Shown here: positions 1-6,077 of the stretch, one piece after another
Position numbering within the stretch: position 1 is the first letter of the stretch
How the letters are laid out: every line of letters begins with the position of its first letter
Assembly (NCBI GenBank): GCA_021781095.1
Contig: JAJXXM010000066.1
Span: 1-6,077 of the forward strand
Reading direction: 5' to 3'
DNA: 6,077 nucleotides
Source: a bacterium
GTDB lineage: Bacteria > Eremiobacterota > Eremiobacteria > Baltobacterales > Baltobacteraceae
Made by a program: the position numbers and the translations under genes
Notes under the pieces: model-generated
Databases searched by the model: none
What the model was told of the DNA's origin: nothing
Seen by the model: only the letters and a program-made list of their open reading frames with translations

Positions 1-1
1 C

Positions 2-208
2 GCGATCCCCTCCCTGGGCGCCGCAACGGTTGCGGGGCCTTGGCTTGCCCTGTGGAGGGAACACGGCGTACGCCCGCTCGTCGTCGCGATGGGCCCCGAA
101 TCCGCGAGCGCGATCGAGCGCGCCGGGCTCCCTCCCGATGCGGTCGCGCCGATTCCGGAGATCGACGCCTTTACCGCTTGCATTGTGAGCCTGCTCGCCT
201 CACCCTAA
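2..208 (+). CDS. C-terminal part of a uroporphyrinogen-III synthase-like protein (5' end outside window)
   Basis: This open frame enters from the left edge and ends at TAA 206-208, leaving 68 residues. The stretch RPLVVAMGPESASAIERAGL followed by PPDAVAP and a short C-terminal helix matches the end of the HemD fold, where consensus runs roughly VVAIGPxTAxALRxxGL, then VVAexPTxxxLV. It aligns without difficulty to the end of the HemD half of the downstream fusion (IVGAIGPIAAEAARSLGF). The conserved Thr-Ser of HemD (FTSAS in the downstream copy) appears here as Pro-Ser (AIPSLGAATV), so the copy is divergent. If it is HemD, its role would be ring closure of hydroxymethylbilane to uroporphyrinogen III, duplicating the downstream domain. 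The stop lies 4 nt before hemB, consistent with the same operon. Assignment rests on a C-terminal fragment by eye; another Rossmann-like protein is possible. Confidence 0.55.
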   Translation, partial: AIPSLGAATVAGPWLALWREHGVRPLVVAMGPESASAIERAGLPPDAVAPIPEIDAFTACIVSLLASP

Positions 209-212
209 CGGT

Positions 213-1187
213 ATGCTTCATCGCCCGCGGCGCCTGCGCCGCACTCCCGCCCTGCGCGGCCTCGTCCGCGAACATCGGACGCCGGTCGACGCGCTGGTCG
301 CGCCGCTCTTCGTCGTCGAGCGTGACGCCGATGCCGGCCCGATATCCTCGATGCCCGGCGTCGTCCGTTACACGCTCGCGCAATGCGTCGAAGAATCGAA
401 ACGCCTCCACGCATTGGGCGTGAACGCCGTCTTGCTGTTCGGCATCCCCGCGCACAAAGATGCCGTCGCGTCGCGTAACGCCGCCGACGACGGGATCGTG
501 CAGCGCGCGATCGCCGCGATCAAAGCCGCGCTTCCCGAAATGCTGACGATTGCCGATCTCTGCAACTGCGAATACACCGATCACGGGCACTGCGGCTTGC
601 TCGACGAGAACGGTGACGTGCGAAACGACGACACCGTCGCGCTGCTCGCCACCGTCGCGCGCTCGTACGCGCGCGCGGGCGTCGATATCGTCGCGCCCTC
701 GGATATGATGGACGGGCGCGTCGGCGCGATCCGTCGCTCGCTCGACGACGACGGTTACACGCAAGTCGGCATTATGGCCTACAGCGCGAAGTATTCCTCG
801 GCGTTTTACGGGCCATTTCGCGAGGCGGCGGGTTCGACGCCGCAATTCGGCGACCGGCGCGGTTATCAAATGGATCCGGCGAATGCGCGCGAGGCGATGC
901 GCGAAATCGCGCTCGATATCGAAGAAGGCGCCGACATCGTCATGGTCAAGCCGGCACTCGCGTATCTCGACATCGTTCGCAGCGCACGCGAGCGCTTCGA
1001 CACGCCGATCGCGGTCTATAATGTGAGCGGAGAGTACGCGATGATGGAGGCGGCTTTCGAACGCGGTTGGCTCGAGCGCGAGCGCACTATCGACGAACTG
1101 ATGGCCTCGTTCACGCGCGCGGGCGCAGATATCATCATCACGTATTTTGCCGCCGACTACGCGCGTCGCCATGGTCGAGGCCGCTGA
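213..1187 (+). CDS. hemB: Delta-aminolevulinic acid dehydratase (porphobilinogen synthase)
   Basis: This cytoplasmic TIM-barrel enzyme condenses two 5-aminolevulinate molecules into porphobilinogen. The 324 residues are the normal family length. The N-terminus has the expected RPRRLRRTPALRGLVRE arm, then PLFVVE and SSMPGVVRYT. The metal site reads DLCNCEYTDHGHCG, with Cys117, Cys119 and Cys127 in the C-x-C-x7-C pattern of zinc-dependent enzymes rather than the Asp-rich magnesium type. The two Schiff-base lysines are Lys193 (MAYSAKYSSAFYGPF) and Lys246 (DIVMVKPALAYLDI). VYNVSGEYAM, near residues 268-277, is also family-typical. The ATG at 213 puts the N-terminal arm at standard length. No Shine-Dalgarno sequence precedes it, but the preceding gene stops 4 nt upstream, suggesting reinitiation. 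The 3' end overlaps the next gene by 17 nt. All key residues are present, so the enzyme should be active. Confidence 0.97.
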   Translation: MLHRPRRLRRTPALRGLVREHRTPVDALVAPLFVVERDADAGPISSMPGVVRYTLAQCVEESKRLHALGVNAVLLFGIPAHKDAVASRNAADDGIVQRAIAAIKAALPEMLTIADLCNCEYTDHGHCGLLDENGDVRNDDTVALLATVARSYARAGVDIVAPSDMMDGRVGAIRRSLDDDGYTQVGIMAYSAKYSSAFYGPFREAAGSTPQFGDRRGYQMDPANAREAMREIALDIEEGADIVMVKPALAYLDIVRSARERFDTPIAVYNVSGEYAMMEAAFERGWLERERTIDELMASFTRAGADIIITYFAADYARRHGRGR

Positions 1188-1749
1188 TTTCACGGTCGCG
1201 TTGCTCTCGGGCGGTGAAGCGCGACGGTTACCCGATAAACTCGAACGCCCGCTCGGCGACCGCAGCCTGCTGGAGCGCGCCGTTGCATTCGGGCGCTCGC
1301 TCGGGCCCCTCGTCCTGCTCGGGCGCGACGAGCAGCGCGCGACGTCGATGAGCTACGACGTACCGTTTCTCGCCGATCGACGCCCCGGCGGGGGCCCGCT
1401 GCCGGCACTCGTCGACGCCTTCGCCACGATCGAGAGCCCCTGGGTGCTCGTGCTCGCCGCCGATCTGCCGCTCCTCACGCGCGAGGTCCCCGCGGGGCTC
1501 CTCGCCGGGCGAGCGCCGGGCGTCGAAGCGGTAGTTCCGCGGCACCGCGGCGGGATCGAGCCGCTCTGCGCGCTCTACGATCGGCGCGCCGCATTGCGGG
1601 CCGCGGCGACGTCGAACGCGAATGAGGGGCCTCGAGCGTTACTCGGAAGCATGCGCGTCGCGTATGTCGAGTTTCCAGAGGCGCTTTTTCTCAACGTCAA
1701 CACCGAAGCAGACTGGTCGCAATTGCAGGAACGGTACCCTTCACGATGA
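1171..1749 (+). CDS. MobA-like nucleotidyltransferase (molybdenum cofactor guanylyltransferase family)
   Basis: The product is a 192-residue single-domain NTP transferase of MobA type. Numbered from ATG 1171, it has the nucleotide-binding loop [13 protein letters not shown] (11-23), [11 protein letters not shown] (74-84), the metal-binding aspartate strand [10 protein letters not shown] (Asp98), EPLCALY (130-136) and the closing LNVNTEADW (174-182), in the order seen in MobA. The loop is one residue shorter than the usual GGxxxRMGxDK. True MobA attaches GMP to molybdopterin in the cytoplasm; relatives such as MocA use CTP, so the exact substrate is open. The frame also has an upstream TTG at 1147, but ATG 1171 is preferred because it places the strand before the loop at normal length and limits the hemB overlap to 17 nt. 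The stop overlaps hemL as ATGA. No molybdopterin genes are visible nearby. Confidence 0.8.
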   Translation: MVEAADFTVALLSGGEARRLPDKLERPLGDRSLLERAVAFGRSLGPLVLLGRDEQRATSMSYDVPFLADRRPGGGPLPALVDAFATIESPWVLVLAADLPLLTREVPAGLLAGRAPGVEAVVPRHRGGIEPLCALYDRRAALRAAATSNANEGPRALLGSMRVAYVEFPEALFLNVNTEADWSQLQERYPSR

Positions 1750-3041
1750 GTTACGAACGTTCGATATCGGCATTCGCGCGAGCGCGCAATACGATTGCCG
1801 GAGGCGTCAATTCATCGGTCCGCGCGTTTAAATCCGTCGGCGGAAACCCGATCTTCATGCAACGCGGAGCGGGCCCGCATATTTTCGATCTCGACGGCAA
1901 CCAATATATCGATTACGTCCTGTCGTGGGGCCCGCTCTTGCTCGGGCACGCGCATCCCGCCGTCGTGAAAGCGATCTCGCAGGCGGCGACGCGCGGCAGC
2001 TCGTTCGGCACGCCGACCGAAGCCGAGAGCGATCTCGCCGAAACCATCGCATCGATGCTCCCCTCGATCGAGCGCATTCGCTTTACGTCCAGCGGCACCG
2101 AGGCGACGATGAGCGCGGTGCGCCTCGCGCGCGGCGTCACCGGGCGCGCGAAGATCGTCAAATTCGCCGGCTGCTATCACGGCGCCGCCGACACCTTTCT
2201 TATCGCTGCGGGGTCGAGCGCGCTCACGCTCGGGGTTCCCAATTCTCCCGGCGTCACCGCAGGTACCGCCGCCGATACGATCGTCTTGCCGTACAACGAT
2301 ATCGAAGCGGTTCGCGCCGCATTCGCCGAACGCGGCAAAGAGATCGCGGCGATCATCGTCGAGCCGTTCGTCGGCAACATGGGCTTCATCGCGCCGCGCC
2401 CCGAATTTCTGCCCGGCCTGCGAGCGATCTGCGACGCGCATGGATCGTTGCTGATTTTCGACGAAGTGATGACCGGCTTTCGCATCGCGCGCGGTGGGGC
2501 GCAGGAGCGGCTCGGCATTCGCCCCGATCTCACGACGCTGGGGAAAGTGATCGGCGGCGGCCTACCGGTCGGCGCATTCGGCGGGCGCGCGGACATTATG
2601 TCGCAGCTCACTCCCGACGGAAAGATCTTTCACGCGGGTACGCTTTCGGGAAACCCGCTCGCGATGGCCGCCGGGTTGGCGACGTTGCGGGCGGTCCGCG
2701 ACGACGGGACGCTCTACGAACGTTTGGAGATCCTCGCGCGTTTGTTTATCGAAGGTATGCGCGAACTCTTTGCCAAGCACGGGCGCCCGTTTACCGGCGG
2801 ATACGCCGGATCGATGTTTGGTTTCTACTTTACCGACGAACCCGTCTTCGATCTCGAAGGCGCGATGCGCGCGGATACCAAAGCGTACGCCGCATTTTTC
2901 CACGCGATGGCCGAACGCGGCGTCTATCTCGCTCCCTCGCAATTCGAGGCGGGCTTTCTCTCGACCGCGCATACGACGCACGAAATCGAGCAGACGCTGC
3001 ACGCAGCCGACGAGGCGCTCGCCTCGATGGAGGCCGAGTAG
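1746..3041 (+). CDS. hemL: Glutamate-1-semialdehyde 2,1-aminomutase
   Basis: This PLP-dependent class III aminotransferase converts glutamate-1-semialdehyde to 5-aminolevulinate in the C5 pathway. The 431 residues are the usual length. Landmarks in order are [15 protein letters not shown] (19-33), the [12 protein letters not shown] segment (60-71), the SFGTPTE gating region (86-92), the phosphate-binding [10 protein letters not shown] (115-124), FDEVMTGFR with the PLP-ring aspartate Asp239, and the PLP lysine Lys267 in [32 protein letters not shown] (297-310) and [14 protein letters not shown] (397-410) follow, distinguishing it from other class III aminotransferases. ATG 1746 overlaps the preceding stop as ATGA. 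The nearest ribosome-binding-like string, AGGA at 1727-1730, is 15 nt away, so translational coupling is likely. hemA follows after 6 nt. HemA and HemL are known to associate and pass on the unstable semialdehyde. Confidence 0.97.
   Translation: MSYERSISAFARARNTIAGGVNSSVRAFKSVGGNPIFMQRGAGPHIFDLDGNQYIDYVLSWGPLLLGHAHPAVVKAISQAATRGSSFGTPTEAESDLAETIASMLPSIERIRFTSSGTEATMSAVRLARGVTGRAKIVKFAGCYHGAADTFLIAAGSSALTLGVPNSPGVTAGTAADTIVLPYNDIEAVRAAFAERGKEIAAIIVEPFVGNMGFIAPRPEFLPGLRAICDAHGSLLIFDEVMTGFRIARGGAQERLGIRPDLTTLGKVIGGGLPVGAFGGRADIMSQLTPDGKIFHAGTLSGNPLAMAAGLATLRAVRDDGTLYERLEILARLFIEGMRELFAKHGRPFTGGYAGSMFGFYFTDEPVFDLEGAMRADTKAYAAFFHAMAERGVYLAPSQFEAGFLSTAHTTHEIEQTLHAADEALASMEAE
3029..3033 (+). promoter_or_regulatory. 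GGAGG, possible distant ribosome binding site for hemA
   Basis: GGAGG lies inside the last codons of hemL, 14 nt before the hemA ATG at 3048. It is the best Shine-Dalgarno match near any start in the window, but the spacing is longer than the usual 5-9 nt. It may act with translational coupling from hemL, or be chance. Confidence 0.3.
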
Positions 3042-3047
3042 CCGCCG

Positions 3048-4346
3048 ATGCCGATTCTCTGTATCGGGCTCTCGCACCATACCGCGCCGGTGAGCGTGCG
3101 CGAGAGCCACGCCTTCCCAACTTCGCGCATGACCGAAGCGCTGCAACTGTTGCACGCCTACGATGCGGTGAACGAAGCCGTGATGTTGCAGACCTGCGGC
3201 CGCCTCGAAATCTACGCCGAAGTCGATGAGTTCGAACGCGGCGCCGAACAAATTAAAACGTTCCTCACGCAATTCCGGCACGGCACGATCGATTTCGATC
3301 TCGAGTCGTATCTCTACACGCACCTGGGGCGCGAGGCGGTCGAACATCTCCTACGCGTGACCACGGGCCTCGATTCGATGTTGATCGGCGAAGCGGAGAT
3401 CCTCGGCCAGGTCAAGAGCGCCTATCTGCACGCGCAACGCGCGGGCGCCTGCGGCAGCAGCATGCACAAACTCTTTCGCGAAGCGTTGAACGCGGGAAAG
3501 GCCGCGCGCACGCAAACGACGATCGGCGAAGAATCTGCGAGCGTGGCAACCGCCGCGGTGGATTCCATCGAAGCGCGGATGGGTTCGCTCGAAGATCGCT
3601 GCGCCGCCGTCATCGGCGCCGGCGCGATGGGGCGTAGCGCCGCACGGCGCCTGCGGAGCCGCGGCGTCGGCACGTTGTTGGTTGCCAACCGCACGCACAC
3701 GCGCGCTCAAGAACTCGTCGGAGAACTCGGATCGGGAATCGCCCACGATTTACGCGAGATCGTTTCCATCCTCGAAGCCGCCGACGTCGTCATCAGTTCC
3801 ACCGAAGCGAGCACCTTCGTCCTCACGACCGCCGACGTCGCCGAGGCGATGTCGCGACGGCCGGAGCGCCCGCTGCTCATTCTCGATATCGCCGTCCCGC
3901 GCGACAGCGATCCCGATATCGCCGATATCGACGGCGTGACGCTTTTAGATATCGACGCGTTGAAATCGGTCGTCGACGATCGGCTGGAGCGCCGTCGCCA
4001 GGCGATCCCGCAGGTCGAAGAGATCATCGTCGAATACCTCGAGCGGTTCCGCACGTGGTATCAAGCGCGCACGACGGTGCCGACGATCGCCGCCTTAACC
4101 GAACGCGCCGAAGCGATTCGAACGGCCGAGATCGAACGGCTCTTCGCGCGCCTGCCCGATCTCACGCCGCGCGAACGGATGCTGATCGTCGGCTCGTCGT
4201 TGACGATTCTGTCGAAACTGTTGCACCCGGCGGTTACGACGATTCGCGAAAAAGCCGGGAGCGACCGCAGCGAGGCGCTCGCGTTCACGCGCCTGCTCGA
4301 CGAACTTTTTTCGCTCGACGGCGCGCATAATGGCCGGCTTCGTTAG
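3048..4346 (+). CDS. hemA: Glutamyl-tRNA reductase
   Basis: This NADPH-dependent enzyme reduces the glutamate on tRNA-Glu to glutamate-1-semialdehyde and is the committing step of C5 tetrapyrrole synthesis. The 432 residues match the family. The catalytic domain opens with ILCIGLSHHTAPVSVRE, and the nucleophile is Cys50 in LQTCGRLEIY. The usual motif is TCNRTE, so Asn51 and Thr53 of the consensus are Gly and Leu here. Next come GLDSMLIGEAEILGQVKSAY (107-126), the NADPH-binding loop VIGAGAMG (188-195), VANRTHTRA (212-220) and LDIAVPRDSDPDI (279-291). The spinal and dimerisation helices extend from about 305 to the KLLHPAVTTIRE segment (390-401). The ATG follows hemL by 6 nt, and the 3' end overlaps cobA-hemD by 17 nt. 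As the first enzyme of the route it is commonly a regulated step, but no regulatory element is visible here. Confidence 0.96.
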   Translation: MPILCIGLSHHTAPVSVRESHAFPTSRMTEALQLLHAYDAVNEAVMLQTCGRLEIYAEVDEFERGAEQIKTFLTQFRHGTIDFDLESYLYTHLGREAVEHLLRVTTGLDSMLIGEAEILGQVKSAYLHAQRAGACGSSMHKLFREALNAGKAARTQTTIGEESASVATAAVDSIEARMGSLEDRCAAVIGAGAMGRSAARRLRSRGVGTLLVANRTHTRAQELVGELGSGIAHDLREIVSILEAADVVISSTEASTFVLTTADVAEAMSRRPERPLLILDIAVPRDSDPDIADIDGVTLLDIDALKSVVDDRLERRRQAIPQVEEIIVEYLERFRTWYQARTTVPTIAALTERAEAIRTAEIERLFARLPDLTPRERMLIVGSSLTILSKLLHPAVTTIREKAGSDRSEALAFTRLLDELFSLDGAHNGRLR

Positions 4347-5850
4347 TCTCATCGGCGCCGGCCCCGGCGACCCGGGGTTGCTCACGCTGCACGCGGCGCG
4401 CGCGCTCCGCGAAGCGGAGGTCTTGCTCTACGACGCACTCGCTTCCGATGCCGTGGTCGCGCTCGCCTCGCCGAGTTGCGAACGCACCTTCGTCGGAAAG
4501 CGCGGCGGGAACCACGCGATGCCGCAGGAACGGATCGAGGAGCTGATGATCGCGCGCGCGCGCGAAGGCAAACGCGTCGTGCGACTGAAGGGAGGCGATC
4601 CGCTCGTCTTCGGGCGCGGCGGCGAAGAGGCGCAACGCCTGCACGCCGCGGGGATTCCGTTCGAAATTGTTCCCGGTATCAGTTCGGCGATCGCCGCCCC
4701 GGCCTACGCCGGTATTCCGGTCACGCATCGCGATTGCAACGTTGCCTTCACGGTCGCAACGGGCCACGAAGATCCGACCAAGGCCGAAAATACGCTGGAT
4801 TGGTCGAAGCTCGCCGACCCGCACCGCACGCTCGTCCTACTCATGGCGATGGGGAATCTCGCCGAAATTGCGACGCGCCTCTGCGAGCACGGGCTGGCGG
4901 CGGAGACGCCGGCCGCGGTCATCGAAAACGGCACGCGCCCGTCGCAACGAACCGTCACCGGCACGTTAGCGACGATTGCCGAGGCGGCAAAAAATGCCGG
5001 CCTCGCCGCACCCGCCATTTTCATCGTCGGCGAGGTCGTGCGGTTGCGCGACGAATTACGCTGGTTCGATCGCTCGCCGCTCTTCGGGAAGCGATTGCTG
5101 TTGACGCGCCCCGCCGAGCAGTCCGAAGAGTTTGCGGCGCGCGCGCTCGCACGCGGCATCGAACCGATACTCGCGCCGACGATCGAGATCGAAGCGCCCG
5201 AGGATCCCACCCCGGCGAACGATGCGATCGAGCGCCTCGACGGCTACGCGTGGGTCCTCTTCACCTCGCGCAACGGCGTCGATGCCTGTTTCGCGCGGTT
5301 GCACGCACTCGGGCGCGACGCTCGCGCCTTCGGCCACGCGCGCGTTGCGGCGATCGGCGCGAAGACTGCGGAGCGTCTCGCGGAGTACGGCGTGCGCGCA
5401 GATCTCGTTCCTTCAACCTACGTCGCCGAAGAACTCGCGGCCGAGCTTCTCCATCGCGATCGCGCGGGGGCGGAGTCCCGCATGTTGCTCTATCGAGCCC
5501 AAGATGCGCGCGACGTGCTTCCCAGCGTGCTCGCTGCCGAGGGGATGCAGGTCGACGACGTTGCGGCGTACCGCACGCGCTTCGCGCACGATCCGCACTT
5601 CGCCGAAAAGGCGGCGCGCGCGGAATTGATCGCGTTCACGAGCGCTTCGACGGTGCGCGGATATATCGACCAATTCTCCGACGCGGCGGCGGCACTGGAG
5701 AGCGCCCGCGGAAAAATCGTCGGAGCGATCGGCCCGATCGCCGCCGAGGCGGCGCGGTCGTTGGGTTTCCACGTCGATCTCGTAGCCGACGTGGCGACGA
5801 CCGACGCCCTGCTCGATGCCTTCGAAACATTCTTCACGGTAAAAAAATGA
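4330..5850 (+). CDS. cobA-hemD: Bifunctional uroporphyrinogen-III C-methyltransferase / uroporphyrinogen-III synthase
   Basis: The product is a 506-residue two-domain fusion. Residues 1 to about 245 are the SAM-dependent methyltransferase (SUMT/CobA) that makes precorrin-2. They show VSLIGAGPGDPGLLTLHAARAL (5-26), YDALAS (34-39), GKRGG (56-60), VVRLKGGDPLVFGRGGEE (83-100), IVPGISSAIAAPAYAGIPVTHRD (113-135) and ATGHED (143-148). After a short linker, RSPLFGKRLLLTRP (248-261) begins the HemD half, which closes hydroxymethylbilane to uroporphyrinogen III. Its landmarks are VLFTSRNGVDA (309-319), DDVAAYRTRF with a likely functional Tyr414 (409-418), IAFTSASTV (434-442) and VGAIGPIAAEAA (464-475). 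This known fusion architecture puts the heme trunk and the siroheme/cobalamin branch point on one chain. No precorrin-2 dehydrogenase or chelatase domain is attached. The ATG at 4330 overlaps hemA by 17 nt without a Shine-Dalgarno, so coupling is likely. The gene ends in AAA AAA TGA. Confidence 0.96.
   Translation: MAGFVSLIGAGPGDPGLLTLHAARALREAEVLLYDALASDAVVALASPSCERTFVGKRGGNHAMPQERIEELMIARAREGKRVVRLKGGDPLVFGRGGEEAQRLHAAGIPFEIVPGISSAIAAPAYAGIPVTHRDCNVAFTVATGHEDPTKAENTLDWSKLADPHRTLVLLMAMGNLAEIATRLCEHGLAAETPAAVIENGTRPSQRTVTGTLATIAEAAKNAGLAAPAIFIVGEVVRLRDELRWFDRSPLFGKRLLLTRPAEQSEEFAARALARGIEPILAPTIEIEAPEDPTPANDAIERLDGYAWVLFTSRNGVDACFARLHALGRDARAFGHARVAAIGAKTAERLAEYGVRADLVPSTYVAEELAAELLHRDRAGAESRMLLYRAQDARDVLPSVLAAEGMQVDDVAAYRTRFAHDPHFAEKAARAELIAFTSASTVRGYIDQFSDAAAALESARGKIVGAIGPIAAEAARSLGFHVDLVADVATTDALLDAFETFFTVKK
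4551..4564 (+). repeat. (CG)7 dinucleotide tract inside cobA-hemD
   Basis: Seven uninterrupted CG repeats encode part of the Ala-Arg-Ala-Arg stretch of the methyltransferase domain. Alternating CG tracts can adopt Z-DNA and are slippage-prone in principle. Here it is most simply codon bias in a GC-rich gene. Confidence 0.6.
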
Positions 5851-5871
5851 AATCGCGCGCGCTCACGCGCG
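5841..5871 (+). promoter_or_regulatory. Candidate -1 frameshift or slippage site at the cobA-hemD stop
   Basis: A run of seven A (5841-5847) is phased as A AAA AAA relative to the cobA-hemD frame and runs straight into its TGA stop (5848-5850). Eight nucleotides after the run, 5856-5861 (CGCGCG) can pair with 5866-5871 (CGCGCG) around the loop CTCA, a perfect 6-bp GC stem. A -1 slip would place the next codon at ATG 5847, in frame with the downstream DUF92 gene. No Shine-Dalgarno-like stimulator is seen upstream. The geometry is visible in the sequence; function is inference, because GC-rich hairpins are common here and the A-run may only favour initiation at the overlapping ATG. Confidence 0.3.
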
Positions 5872-6077
5872 GCGGTACGAACGCAGCCGCATTCGTCGGG
5901 CTCGCGACCTTGCTCGGTTTTCATCTCGTCGGAGCACTCGTGCTCTTTGCGTTCTTTCTTCCGTCGGTCGCATGGTCGAAGCTGGCGCACCCGCACCCCG
6001 AGCGACTTCGCGATATCGATAAACAGGGCGCGCGCGACGAATGGCAAGTCGTTGCGAATGGAGGCGTCGCCGGCGTT
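5847..6077 (+). CDS. DUF92 / TMEM19-family membrane protein, N-terminal part (3' end outside window)
   Basis: The first 77 codons of a gene continue past the right edge. Residues 1-12 (MKSRALTRGGTN) are basic. They lead into a hydrophobic stretch, about 13-44, likely one or two membrane segments (AAAFVGLATLLGFH, then VGALVLFAFFLPSVAW). A cytosol-like loop follows, ending in RDEWQVVANGGVAGV. The pattern LTxxGxxAAxxVG, then an FFxxS-like segment and RDxxQVxANGGVA, is the signature I associate with the DUF92 family. That family includes human TMEM19 and plant VTE6, reported as a phytyl-phosphate kinase; the function of most bacterial members is not established. The start ATG overlaps the cobA-hemD stop (ATGA), with no Shine-Dalgarno but an A-run directly before it. 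Many family members have an extra N-terminal membrane helix before this motif, which is lacking if this start is right. Confidence 0.72.
   Translation, partial: MKSRALTRGGTNAAAFVGLATLLGFHLVGALVLFAFFLPSVAWSKLAHPHPERLRDIDKQGARDEWQVVANGGVAGV

Noticed and set aside
1147..1170. TTG start extending the MobA-like protein by 8 residues
   Set aside because: It would lengthen the overlap with hemB and add residues (MPPTTRVA) before the usual first strand. ATG 1171 gives a standard MobA N-terminus.
171..1193. Long antisense open frame (340 codons) opposite hemB
   Set aside because: It mirrors hemB almost exactly. Its translation is Arg/Asp/Ala-rich with no recognisable motif, as expected from the complement of a gene with strong third-position G/C bias.
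1925..3229. Long same-strand open frame (434 codons) overlapping hemL and the start of hemA
   Set aside because: The product is extremely Arg-rich, low in hydrophobic residues and motif-free. hemL in the other frame carries all conserved family residues.
2562..3347. Antisense open frame of 261 codons across the hemL-hemA junction
   Set aside because: No recognisable domain or translation signal, and it is fully covered by two well-supported genes on the other strand.
3885..3953. Four GATATC copies within about 70 nt in hemA
   Set aside because: All are in phase and encode Asp-Ile in the conserved LDIAVPRDSDPDI region, so amino-acid sequence and codon preference explain them.
4304..4312. T-run near the end of hemA as a terminator or frameshift site
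   Set aside because: It lies within the hemA coding sequence (Leu-Phe-Ser), no GC hairpin directly precedes it, its phase does not fit a -1 slippery heptamer, and the operon continues through it.
507..5463. Three copies of the palindrome GCGATCGC (507-514, 4687-4694, 5456-5463), the octamer known as HIP1 in cyanobacteria
   Set aside because: CGATCG and GCG codons are abundant throughout, all copies are inside coding sequence, and three copies in 6 kb is not enough to argue for a HIP1-type repeat.

Overview
The window is a tightly packed block of seven genes, all on the + strand, from a GC-rich bacterium. Five complete genes are flanked by a gene cut at each edge. The complete genes are hemB (213-1187), a MobA-like nucleotidyltransferase (1171-1749), hemL (1746-3041), hemA (3048-4346) and a fused cobA-hemD (4330-5850). 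The left edge holds the last 68 codons of a gene whose product resembles the C-terminus of uroporphyrinogen-III synthase. The right edge holds the first 77 codons of a DUF92/TMEM19-family membrane protein. No intergenic space exceeds 6 nt, so this is almost certainly one operon. Its promoter and terminator lie outside the window.

Together the genes encode most of the tetrapyrrole trunk pathway. HemA reduces glutamyl-tRNA to glutamate-1-semialdehyde. HemL converts that to 5-aminolevulinate. HemB condenses two molecules to porphobilinogen. The HemD half of the fusion closes uroporphyrinogen III, and its CobA half methylates this to precorrin-2, the entry to siroheme and cobalamin. The trunk enzyme hydroxymethylbilane synthase (HemC) is not in the window and is expected upstream. 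The MobA-like protein and the DUF92 protein are not tetrapyrrole enzymes and are the odd members.

Organism: use of the C5 route (HemA plus HemL) rather than 5-aminolevulinate synthase, a Cys-type (zinc) HemB and a CobA-HemD fusion fit many non-alphaproteobacterial lineages. Strong G/C at third positions and frequent CGATCG and GCGCGC strings make long shadow ORFs common. An under-sampled phylum such as Eremiobacterota (WPS-2) or a relative is a guess from overall style and was not tested.

Most of the window is ordinary metabolism. The points worth a second look are: a possible second HemD-like gene in the same operon; a canonical A AAA AAA slippery heptamer with a downstream hairpin at the cobA-hemD/DUF92 junction, where a -1 shift would fuse the two proteins; the DUF92 (VTE6-like) and MobA-like genes in a heme operon; and an unusual residue next to the catalytic cysteine of HemA.
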